Assembly: GCA_016929875.1 (NCBI GenBank)
Contig: JAFGHZ010000065.1
Span: forward strand, 1 to 10,519
DNA length: 10,519 nt
Source of the DNA: Dehalococcoidales bacterium
GTDB lineage: Bacteria > Chloroflexota > Dehalococcoidia > Dehalococcoidales > Fen-1064
Direction of reading: 5' to 3'
In this document: positions 1-6,100 of the stretch, piece after piece
Position numbering within the stretch: position 1 is the stretch's first letter
How the letters are laid out: every line of letters begins with the position of its first letter
Made by a program: the position numbers and the translations under genes
The notes under the pieces: model-generated
Told to the model about the DNA's origin: nothing
Database searches by the model: none
The model's input: only the letters and a program-made list of their open reading frames with translations

Positions 1-1
1 A

Positions 2-370
2 AGTTTCGGGGAAACGGCGATGACGGCGGTCGATAAGATGAGAAGCGAAGGTAAAAGTGTCGGCTTACTGAAACTGCGTCTGTGGAGACCGTTCCCCTTC
101 GAAGAGCTTCGTCAGGCAGTGGATGGTGCAGAGACTTTGATTGTGGTGGATAGGGCGCTTTCCTTCGGCGGTCCCGGAGGCCCTGTCTATTCCGAAATCA
201 GGTCGGCATTATACAGTGAAAAGAAACGCCCGAGAATCGTCGGCTTTGTGGCGGGTCTGGGTGGTAGAGATATTACCGTTGCCGAGTTCGAAAAGATGGT
301 CGAGAAAAGCGCGGAAGTGGCTGAGACCGGCGGCGAGCAGGAATTCGAGACATTCGGAGTGAGAGAATAA
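2..370 (+). CDS. porA: 2-oxoacid (pyruvate):ferredoxin oxidoreductase, alpha subunit, C-terminal part (5' end outside window)
   Basis: The reading frame is open from base 2, so the gene enters from the left; 122 residues are visible before the TAA at 368-370. The visible part matches the C-terminal domain of PorA-type alpha subunits: an SFGETA stretch leading into a helix, then LKLRLWRPFP, then VVDRALSFGGPGGPVYSEI and ALYSEK. In this family the domain packs against the thiamine-diphosphate-binding domains and helps in CoA and 2-oxoacid handling. The enzyme is cytoplasmic and decarboxylates a 2-oxoacid to the acyl-CoA while reducing ferredoxin. The stop overlaps the next start by one base (TAATG), so translation is probably coupled to porB. 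An in-frame ATG at 20 is internal, not the real start. Pyruvate is the likeliest substrate, but a 2-ketoisovalerate-type or other 2-oxoacid enzyme cannot be excluded from this fragment. Confidence 0.88.
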   Translation, partial: SFGETAMTAVDKMRSEGKSVGLLKLRLWRPFPFEELRQAVDGAETLIVVDRALSFGGPGGPVYSEIRSALYSEKKRPRIVGFVAGLGGRDITVAEFEKMVEKSAEVAETGGEQEFETFGVRE

Positions 371-1296
371 TGGAAAATTACGGCGTTTACGCGGCTCGTT
401 TAGCATCTAAAGTCGACGGTCTGGCTCCCGGTCACCGTGCCTGTATCGGCTGTGGGGAAGCACTGGCTGTCCGCCTGGCATGCAAGGCAATGGGTGAGAA
501 TGTCATTATCGCCAATGCTACCGGTTGTATGGAAATCATTTCCTCTCAATTACCGACCACTTCCTGGGATGTTCCCTGGATACACACTCTTTTTGAAAAT
601 ACGGCGGCGGTTGCCTCCGGCGTCGAATCCGGCTTAAAATCAATGGCGAAAAAGGGCATAAAACCCAGCAAAGGTACCAAGGTCGTCGCGATGGCAGGCG
701 ATGGGGGTACGAGCGATATCGGTTTACAGGCATTATCCGGCGCTCTGGAAAGAGGACATGACCTGCTCTATATCTGCTTCGATAACGAAGCTTATATGAA
801 CACCGGTATTCAAAGGTCGTCGTCGACACCGATGGGGGCTTCGACCACCACCTCTCCTGCCGGTAAGCAAAGCATCGGTCAGAAAACATGGAAGAAAAAT
901 ATGCCGGCAATTGCCGCTGCCCATGATATCCCTTATGTGGCGACTGCTTCGCCGAGTTACCCTTTCGATATGATGAAAAAGATCAAGAAGGGGCTGGAAG
1001 TTGAAGGTCCTGCCTATGTGCATGTTCTTTCTGTCTGCCCCACAGGTTGGCGTTCCGCGACCGATTTATCGGTGAGACTGGGCAGGCTGGCAGTCCAGAC
1101 AGGCGTTTTTCCTCTTTACGAAGTTGAAAACGGTAAATATAAGCTCAATATTGACCCATCGCCGCTGAGACCACTTCAGGATTATTTGAAACTGCAGGGC
1201 AGGTTCCGCCATTTATCCGAAGGGACGATAAAGCAGATTCAGGAGAGAGTCGTCAGCGAGTATGAAAAACTCAAGCAGAAGTGTGCGTGCAGTTAG
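370..1296 (+). CDS. porB: Pyruvate:ferredoxin oxidoreductase, beta subunit (thiamine-diphosphate binding)
   Basis: The product has 308 residues, the normal length for a separate PorB subunit. It carries the [4Fe-4S] ligand set expected for the family: Cys25 and Cys28 in ACIGCGEA, Cys53 in ATGCMEI and Cys223 in SVCPTGW. The thiamine-diphosphate/Mg motif is GDGG at 110-113, followed by FDNEAYMNTG around 137-146. A TPMGASTTTSP segment at 153-163 is typical of pyruvate-type beta subunits. The subunit performs the decarboxylation chemistry with PorA and passes electrons to a ferredoxin-type acceptor in the cytoplasm. The start overlaps the porA stop by one base. Gamma and delta subunits are not seen in the window and may lie upstream. 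The C-terminus ends in KCACS, an extra cysteine pair of unknown role. Confidence 0.93.
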   Translation: MENYGVYAARLASKVDGLAPGHRACIGCGEALAVRLACKAMGENVIIANATGCMEIISSQLPTTSWDVPWIHTLFENTAAVASGVESGLKSMAKKGIKPSKGTKVVAMAGDGGTSDIGLQALSGALERGHDLLYICFDNEAYMNTGIQRSSSTPMGASTTTSPAGKQSIGQKTWKKNMPAIAAAHDIPYVATASPSYPFDMMKKIKKGLEVEGPAYVHVLSVCPTGWRSATDLSVRLGRLAVQTGVFPLYEVENGKYKLNIDPSPLRPLQDYLKLQGRFRHLSEGTIKQIQERVVSEYEKLKQKCACS

Positions 1297-1328
1297 TTAT
1301 TTGTAATAGTAAAGTGAGGATGTAACCG

Positions 1329-2051
1329 ATGGTGAAAATAACCATTGATGGCCGCGAATTCGAAGCCGAGGACAATGCGAAAATCCTGGATGTCGCTAAG
1401 TCCCATAATATTTATATTCCGACCCTTTGTGCTCACGAATCGGTGTCGCCAGCCGGGACCTGCCGTCTTTGTCTGGTGGAAACTACGAATAAAGAAGGAC
1501 GAAACAGGGTAGTGCCGTCCTGTCTTACGGCAGTTGAGGAAGGACTGGTTGTCTCGACCAATTCGGAGAAGGTCGTCAGCGAGCGCAAAACAGCGATGCA
1601 GAAATTACTGGCGCGTGCCCCCGAATCGCCTGCTCTGAAGACACTGGCTGAAAAACTGGGAGTGAATGGTACGCCTCTACCTGCGGAAGAACATCACAAT
1701 TGTGTCCTCTGCGGGTTATGTACCCGTGTCTGCCAGGAAGTAGTCGGCGTCAATGCCATCAGCAAGATTAATCGAAGCACCGAGCCGGGTGCCGTGCCGT
1801 TCACTGTCAATATTGATGACTGTATTGCCTGCGGCTCCTGCGCTTATGTTTGTCCGACGAATGCTATCACGATGACGGAAGTGGGTGATACGCGGACAAT
1901 TACCTGGCCCTATCAGAAGCAGGAATTCAAGCTGGCAAAGTGCAAGGTTTGCGGGCGGTACTGGTTGCCTGAGAAGCAAATCGGGTATATGGCAGGGAAA
2001 TCCGGACAACCTAAGGAGTTTTTCGATACTTGTATGGATTGCCGGAAATAG
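1329..2051 (+). CDS. NuoG/HoxU-like iron-sulfur protein: [2Fe-2S] domain plus two [4Fe-4S] clusters and C-terminal CxxC pairs
   Basis: The 240-residue product starts with a plant-type ferredoxin [2Fe-2S] domain (Cys34, Cys45, Cys48, Cys65; spacing x10, x2, x16). Two classical [4Fe-4S] motifs follow: CVLCGLCTRVC at 125-135 and CIACGSCAYVCP at 165-176. The His-Cys cluster motif (HxxxC...) that often sits between these parts in NuoG is absent. A C-terminal extension holds CKVC (205-208) and CMDC (235-238), possibly a zinc ribbon or a further metal site. The family acts as the electron-wiring subunit of NADH- or NADP-linked hydrogenases, formate dehydrogenases and complex I. Behind porAB it could link ferredoxin-level electrons to another acceptor, which is inference. 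A GAGGA ribosome binding site lies at 1316-1320, 8 bases before the ATG; the gap to porB is 32 bases, so it is probably in the por operon. Confidence 0.88.
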   Translation: MVKITIDGREFEAEDNAKILDVAKSHNIYIPTLCAHESVSPAGTCRLCLVETTNKEGRNRVVPSCLTAVEEGLVVSTNSEKVVSERKTAMQKLLARAPESPALKTLAEKLGVNGTPLPAEEHHNCVLCGLCTRVCQEVVGVNAISKINRSTEPGAVPFTVNIDDCIACGSCAYVCPTNAITMTEVGDTRTITWPYQKQEFKLAKCKVCGRYWLPEKQIGYMAGKSGQPKEFFDTCMDCRK

Positions 2052-2087
2052 CTATTAATACCATTATTTTAGCGTGGGAGTTCCAGA

Positions 2088-2113
2088 AGAGGAAGGGTAT
2101 TCACCCTTCCTCT
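2088..2113 (+). terminator. Strong hairpin closing the por operon
   Basis: An 11-bp perfect stem (AGAGGAAGGGT at 2088-2098 pairing with 2103-2113) closes on the 4-base loop ATTC. It is followed by AATTTATTG, so the U-tract is weak. It lies 36 bases after the stop of the iron-sulfur gene and before the tRNA promoter, the right place for a transcription terminator. Because the stem is perfect it may also work on the other strand. Confidence 0.75.
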
Positions 2114-2130
2114 AATTTATTGCAGTTATC

Positions 2131-2159
2131 TTGACTGTAACACTTGCCTCAATTATACT
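2131..2159 (+). promoter_or_regulatory. Sigma70-type promoter of tRNA-Pro
   Basis: TTGACT (2131-2136) and TATACT (2154-2159) are separated by exactly 17 bases, close to the sigma70 consensus. The predicted transcript start, about 2166, is within a few bases of the mature tRNA 5' end at 2168. Confidence 0.8.
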
Positions 2160-2167
2160 TCAAAAGA

Positions 2168-2242
2168 CGGGGTGTAGCGCAGTTGGTTTAGCGCGCAGCG
2201 TTTGGGACGCTGAGGTCGGTGGTTCGAATCCACTCACCCCGA
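2168..2242 (+). tRNA. tRNA-Pro (anticodon TGG)
   Basis: The 7-bp acceptor stem CGGGGTG (2168-2174) pairs with CACCCCG (2235-2241), with discriminator A at 2242. The D arm begins GCGC, the anticodon arm is CAGCG-TTTGGGA-CGCTG giving anticodon TGG, and the T arm contains GGTTCGAATCC. The 3' CCA is not encoded. The 3' end of this gene is repeated at 3083-3100 (see the direct repeats), marking it as a probable integration site. Confidence 0.96.
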
Positions 2243-2250
2243 TTTGTTTT
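2233..2250 (+). repeat. Direct repeat copy 1 (tRNA-Pro 3' end; attL-like)
   Basis: These 18 bases, CTCACCCCGATTTGTTTT, cover the last nine bases of the tRNA body, the discriminator A and 8 bases downstream. They recur exactly at 3083-3100 in the same orientation. A repeated tRNA 3' end is the typical trace of tyrosine-recombinase integration. Confidence 0.7.
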
Positions 2251-2266
2251 ATTAAATTAGCTTGTA

Positions 2267-2308
2267 TTGACAGAACCGGGTTGACAGAGTACGATAGTGC
2301 TTTATATT
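2267..2308 (+). promoter_or_regulatory. Promoter region of the HAD hydrolase gene, with two tandem -35 boxes
   Basis: TTGACAGA occurs twice, at 2267-2274 and 2281-2288, each containing a perfect -35 hexamer. The second pairs with TATATT (2303-2308) at 16 bases. The first pairs with TACGAT (2290-2295) at 17 bases. Both predicted starts fall upstream of the GTG at 2337. The duplication gives overlapping promoters, or one promoter plus a binding site. Confidence 0.6.
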
Positions 2309-2336
2309 TCTATGATACCGGAGATACAGGCAAAAA

Positions 2337-3041
2337 GTGACTATTAAAGCTGTCTTTTTTGATTTCTACGGAACGCTCTGTTTGCTTGACGATGCGGCAG
2401 TTGAATTGGATGAATGGATAACAGAACTCCACAATTGTTTCTGCAAATACGGTCTGGATGCCACGAGAGATGATGTTCTGGAATACTATAATCAGCGAAT
2501 GTGGAGAGAGAATCCCTCAAAACCGAGCGATGGCATGACAATATTCGAAAAGCGCATACAAATTGCCGGTTCCGATCTTGGTGTTACAATGACCCGTAAA
2601 GAGATAGAGGATGCCGCAGAAGCACTTCTGAGAGTGTGGGATAGTCATGCTTATTATGATACTGACACTATACCACTTCTGGACTCTTTAGCTAAACGAG
2701 GCATGATTACAGCATTGATATCGAATTACGACCACCCCAAGCATGTGCACGATCATGTTCGGAACAGCGGCATGGGCGATTTCTTTTCCGCAGTCATCGT
2801 ATCCGGTGACTATGATGTTAAAAAACCTGACCCTGCCATATTCAGACTGGCAATCAAAAGGACAGGGGCGTTACCCGAGGAGACAATATATGTCGGCGAT
2901 TCCGAAGAGGATGTCCTTGGTGCCAATCGAGCGGGTTTAATCTCGGTGCTTATAAACAGAAGCAGCGAGAAGCGGGATTATGGTCAGAAGCACACTATAA
3001 AGACTTTGCAGGAAATTGTGAAACTTGTCCCAAGGACTTAG
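2337..3041 (+). CDS. HAD-superfamily hydrolase (haloacid dehalogenase-like, subfamily I)
   Basis: The product is a 234-residue cytoplasmic HAD hydrolase. Motif I is FFDFYGTL with nucleophile Asp9, motif II is ISN around Ser129, motif III is VKKPDP with Lys163, and motif IV is YVGDSEED with Asp188 and Asp192. A helical cap (about 18-110) lies between motifs I and II. The residue two after the nucleophile is Tyr11 rather than the Asp usual in phosphatases; DxYGT is the haloacid-dehalogenase form, but motif IV GDSxxD is phosphatase-like, so the substrate cannot be assigned. The GTG start is chosen because motif I follows at once; an AGG at 2328-2330 lies 6 bases upstream. It is the only gene between the two copies of the tRNA-Pro 3' end and has its own promoters. 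It converges with the MFS gene, 42 bases away. Confidence 0.88.
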   Translation: MTIKAVFFDFYGTLCLLDDAAVELDEWITELHNCFCKYGLDATRDDVLEYYNQRMWRENPSKPSDGMTIFEKRIQIAGSDLGVTMTRKEIEDAAEALLRVWDSHAYYDTDTIPLLDSLAKRGMITALISNYDHPKHVHDHVRNSGMGDFFSAVIVSGDYDVKKPDPAIFRLAIKRTGALPEETIYVGDSEEDVLGANRAGLISVLINRSSEKRDYGQKHTIKTLQEIVKLVPRT

Positions 3042-3082
3042 GAAAGAGATCGGGCTTTGATTTTTAATGACAGTCTTACACT

Positions 3083-3100
3083 CTCACCCCGATTTGTTTT
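3083..3100 (+). repeat. Direct repeat copy 2 (attR-like, duplicated tRNA-Pro 3' end)
   Basis: This is an exact 18-base copy of 2233-2250, 850 bp downstream, with no tRNA body attached. Its bases 3084-3100 also encode, on the - strand, the last residues and TGA stop of the MFS transporter. Confidence 0.7.
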
Positions 3101-4373
3101 GTTCTTTTAGTGTTGAGAAACCTTGCGGCTTAATCTTTATTATCAGCAGGGCGCCGACAACGAAGCTGATGAAGCAGATGAGAAGCATAACCTGATAACC
3201 CAATCCCGCGCTGAATCTGTTGAAGAAATCGATTACAGGACCTACCAGTCGTGCCATGGCAGAGCCGCCGCACATTGCCAGGTTGGTCAGCCCGAGATAC
3301 CTTGCTTCCTCTCCTTTTACCGCTAAGTCCGTTGCCATTGCCCAGGTACTGCTGAGCATAGCCCCGTTGGATATTCCGAGAACCGCGCCCGACAGCATGA
3401 CGTGTAAATAAGTCTGTGAGAAAAACAGACAGACAATACCCACAGCGCCGAGAAGTCCGGAAGCAATTACAATCGGTTTGCGTCCGACTTTATCCGATAA
3501 CCGCCCGGCAGGGTAAACCGTCAGGAGCAAGCAAACGCCGATGACTACCAGAAGATTACCGGCGGCTGATGCCGGATTATCGATGCCGATAACGTCCATA
3601 AGGTAATATGAAGCGAAGATTTGCAGTACCACGCCCGGGACGCCGATAAGCGCGCGGGAGACCAGAAACCAGATGAAATTATGATTTTCCCTGACATCGA
3701 TTTTGAAACTTTTGTAGGGGTTCACGAAGGGCAATCCTGAGGCACTGTTGCCGGGTTGTTCTTTGACCGTCAGGACGGTGATAGCCGCGGCGGTGAGGAG
3801 AACGGCAACCAATACTCCCAGTGCCAGCCAGAGCCAGCTTTCTCCTCCGCCCTCGAAGTAGTGGCCCATAAAATAGGCGGTCAGGCGTACCAGAGCGACT
3901 CCGCCCAGTATTTCCACCGCGCTTTTCACGCCGGAGGCCAGTCCTCTCCTGTTCGGGGGTATGAGGTCGGGAATCAGTGCCTGGTAAGGGGCTTGAGCGA
4001 TATTACAGCTAATCTGAAGGGCACAGTAGACGATAAAAACAACGGCATAGCTGTCGGCCAATCCTATTCCGGGGAGAAGTACTACTGCCAGGAGAGCACC
4101 GAGTAGAACGAACGGTCGGCGGCGTCCCCAACTGAGACTGGAACGGTCGCTCATGGAACCGGCGATGGGCTGGGTAATCATCGCCAGAATAAGCCCGGCG
4201 AAAGTAAGCAGGCCGAGGTAGGTATTTTTTTGTGATTCCGCGACGTAATCAAGAAGCCTGAGAGGCAAGATGATGCTATGCAGACTGCTCCACAGGGCGG
4301 TAAGGGCAAAGCCCAAGACGCCAATTTTTAGATAGTCGACATAGCCGAATCTCTTGATATTGGGGTCATTCAT
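3084..4373 (-). CDS. MFS transporter, SLC45/sucrose-symporter (GPH-like) style, 12 membrane segments
   Basis: From the ATG at 4373 the product has 429 residues, with about twelve hydrophobic segments. An MFS loop motif lies between segments 2 and 3 (GSMSDRSSLSWGRRRP, 72-87), and its repeat GRLSDKVGRKP lies in the second half (290-300). AQAPYQALIPDLIPPNRRG (126-144) and the GRRRPF form resemble sucrose/H+ symporters and SLC45 proteins. It would work in the cytoplasmic membrane; the substrate is unknown. The frame can be extended to a TTG at 4448, but that would overlap the upstream gene and has no Shine-Dalgarno, so the inner ATG, 19 bases after the metF stop, is preferred. It is probably co-transcribed with metF. 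Its stop codon and last six residues lie within the duplicated tRNA-Pro repeat. Confidence 0.85.
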   Translation of the reverse strand: MNDPNIKRFGYVDYLKIGVLGFALTALWSSLHSIILPLRLLDYVAESQKNTYLGLLTFAGLILAMITQPIAGSMSDRSSLSWGRRRPFVLLGALLAVVLLPGIGLADSYAVVFIVYCALQISCNIAQAPYQALIPDLIPPNRRGLASGVKSAVEILGGVALVRLTAYFMGHYFEGGGESWLWLALGVLVAVLLTAAAITVLTVKEQPGNSASGLPFVNPYKSFKIDVRENHNFIWFLVSRALIGVPGVVLQIFASYYLMDVIGIDNPASAAGNLLVVIGVCLLLTVYPAGRLSDKVGRKPIVIASGLLGAVGIVCLFFSQTYLHVMLSGAVLGISNGAMLSSTWAMATDLAVKGEEARYLGLTNLAMCGGSAMARLVGPVIDFFNRFSAGLGYQVMLLICFISFVVGALLIIKIKPQGFSTLKEQNKSG

Positions 4374-4392
4374 ACTGGTTTGTTGGCTCCAA

Positions 4393-5985
4393 TTAGTTTG
4401 TCTTAGGAAGTTCTCTGCCAGCCTTCTTTTCAGGTGGTTTGATGCCAAGTCGCTTGGAGGTATGGTCTCTGCCGAGATAGAAATTCAGCCATGAAGATGT
4501 ATGGTTGAGTTCCCAGTCGCAGGGCGGCACGATATACTCGCCAATCGAGTCTTCCTTCTTATACTTCTTCAAGCGCCGGTAGGCTTCGACCCAGACGCAT
4601 TTTTTATTGGGATAAACTTCACACCAACCCTCATAACTTCCGCCGCAGGGGCCGTTCCGCTGGTTTTTGGGACATTGCGACATCGGGCAGAGGAAAGCGA
4701 CATCGAAAAGTGCGCAGTCGCCGCAATTCTGGCAGTCGAACAGCACGACCTTTTTGAAATGTTCGATGGTCCCGAAGACGGACTTCATTTTCGGCCCGGC
4801 GTCGATACGCTTTGCCAGAGGTTTTAGCGCTTTGAAAACGATGCTGTTCGGATTGAAGAGGGTGGCGTGTGCCAGTCGGGAGAAGTTATAAATCGGAGGG
4901 TTGGAAGCCTTAGCATTTCTTGCGGCAAGTTTCTCCGAATTCAAGCCTGTTTTTTCATCTTTCTGGTATAGATAGAAGCCGTTTTTCTGCGGAAAATCGA
5001 ATTCGGCAGTCAGTTCCTGCCATTTCGGAGATAGTTCTTCACCCTTGCCGATGATATATTCAATCATTTCGTAAGTAGTGCTGTTCCCGCCGACATGTAC
5101 CCCTTTGTAACCCAGACCTCTGGCAATCGCATACATCCTGGCGGCACGGTCAAGTCGGGCTTGCTTACCCTTATCCGGGACGGTCCTTTCCTCGTCGAGT
5201 TTTGCCAGGAGTTTATCGGTCACGACACATCCAGGAACGCGATTAGCATTCATTACTCTGGCGGCGCCGTAAGGTAAAAGGTAGATATTGGCTAAGGCGG
5301 GCGTTTTGTAGCCGTTAAGTTTCAGCCATTGTATTAACTCGTGCAGTTTCCGGGCGTCGTAGCCGACCTGTGTGATGATGAACTTCGCGCCGGCTTCGAT
5401 TTTTTTCTTCAGTTTGTAATATTGCCCCATCAGCTCCGGCTCGGTTTGCTTGAAAGGGGAGATAGCGGCGCCGGCAAAGAAATCGGTGGGTTTCAGGACG
5501 GACTTTTTCCCTGCTGTTTCGTATTCCATACCGCCGTTCATCGTTTCGACCAGCTGCAAGCCGTTCACCGAATCAAGGTCGAACACGGGCCTGGCGGTGC
5601 CTTTGAATCCGGTATTGGAAGGATAATCACCTGTTAGGACCAGCAGGTTGCTCACACTGGCGGCGGCAAGTCCGTAAAGCAGGCTTTCGCACTCGTTTCT
5701 ATTCTTATCGCGCAGTGCAAAATGGGCTAACGGTTCTACTCCCAGCCTTTTGATTTCGGCGCAGAGCATTTCCGACGACATAGAGGGAATCCCGCTGGGA
5801 TTGTCGGTAACGCTGATGGCGTGGATTTTATTGCTACCGGCGGCTTTGCGAGCGTTCTCGAGGGCCTCGTTCTGTTGTGCTTCCAGAGCGCCTTTTCCCG
5901 GTGTCTGTTCCCAGGTAACACAGAAAACGTCGGGATTAAGGACGGCCTCTTTGAAGGTATTTGTTTTTCGAACGTCGCCGGACAT
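4393..5985 (-). CDS. metF: Methylenetetrahydrofolate reductase with fused MetV-type cysteine-rich C-terminal domain
   Basis: The product has 530 residues. Residues about 18-310 form the MetF TIM-barrel: VTWEQTPGKG with a Glu26 at the position of the catalytic Glu, VTDNPSG (60-66), HFALRDKNR (88-96), LVLTGDYP (115-122) and FIITQVGYD (202-210). Residues about 395-500 form a MetV-like domain with eight cysteines (418, 421, 424, 433, 438, 447, 455, 463) in CQNCGDCALFDVAFLCPMSQC and GPCGG...GWC...KKC, likely to bind iron-sulfur clusters. It reduces methylene-THF to methyl-THF, the last step of the methyl branch of the Wood-Ljungdahl pathway, or supports methionine synthesis. Acetogens usually encode metV and metF separately. 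The ATG at 5985 is chosen because a TTGAGA-17-TATAAA promoter and an AAGGGG site lie just upstream; an earlier ATG at 6063 precedes that promoter. The MFS gene follows after 19 bases. Confidence 0.9.
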   Translation of the reverse strand: MSGDVRKTNTFKEAVLNPDVFCVTWEQTPGKGALEAQQNEALENARKAAGSNKIHAISVTDNPSGIPSMSSEMLCAEIKRLGVEPLAHFALRDKNRNECESLLYGLAAASVSNLLVLTGDYPSNTGFKGTARPVFDLDSVNGLQLVETMNGGMEYETAGKKSVLKPTDFFAGAAISPFKQTEPELMGQYYKLKKKIEAGAKFIITQVGYDARKLHELIQWLKLNGYKTPALANIYLLPYGAARVMNANRVPGCVVTDKLLAKLDEERTVPDKGKQARLDRAARMYAIARGLGYKGVHVGGNSTTYEMIEYIIGKGEELSPKWQELTAEFDFPQKNGFYLYQKDEKTGLNSEKLAARNAKASNPPIYNFSRLAHATLFNPNSIVFKALKPLAKRIDAGPKMKSVFGTIEHFKKVVLFDCQNCGDCALFDVAFLCPMSQCPKNQRNGPCGGSYEGWCEVYPNKKCVWVEAYRRLKKYKKEDSIGEYIVPPCDWELNHTSSWLNFYLGRDHTSKRLGIKPPEKKAGRELPKTN

Positions 5986-5994
5986 TTTGTTCTG

Positions 5995-6035
5995 CCCCTT
6001 GTTGATTTTATACCTCACAGTATAGCAAATCTCAA
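5995..6035 (-). promoter_or_regulatory. Promoter and ribosome binding site of the metF/metV fusion gene
   Basis: Read on the - strand, TTGAGA (6030-6035) and TATAAA (6007-6012) are spaced by 17 bases. AAGGGG (5995-6000) lies 9 bases before the ATG at 5985. The predicted leader is only about 15 bases. The position of this promoter inside the longer open frame argues for the inner start. Confidence 0.6.
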
Positions 6036-6100
6036 GGGGAGTTAGAAGGAAGCAAACAGCCATCGAGCCATTTCCGGTTTTTGTGCTGATTTGGAGATAA

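Noticed and set aside
536..910. Long antisense frame within porB (124 codons)
   Set aside because: It lies fully inside a confidently identified gene and its translation is rich in Arg and Ser with no recognisable domain.
2131..2340. A 69-codon + strand open frame spanning the tRNA-Pro gene
   Set aside because: It reads straight through the tRNA and its promoter and has no ribosome binding site; it is a chance frame.
3049..3100. Possible terminator after the HAD gene (ATCGGG pairing with CCCGAT before a T-rich run)
   Set aside because: Only 6 base pairs with a loop of over 30 bases; the second half is simply the tRNA repeat copy.
3756..4106. Antisense frame of 116 codons within the MFS gene
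   Set aside because: The opposite strand encodes conserved membrane segments and MFS motifs; this frame has no support of its own.
4501..4827. Antisense frame of 108 codons within the metF/metV gene
   Set aside because: It is opposite the cysteine-rich MetV-like domain, whose motif pattern is clear; no ribosome binding site or family signal.
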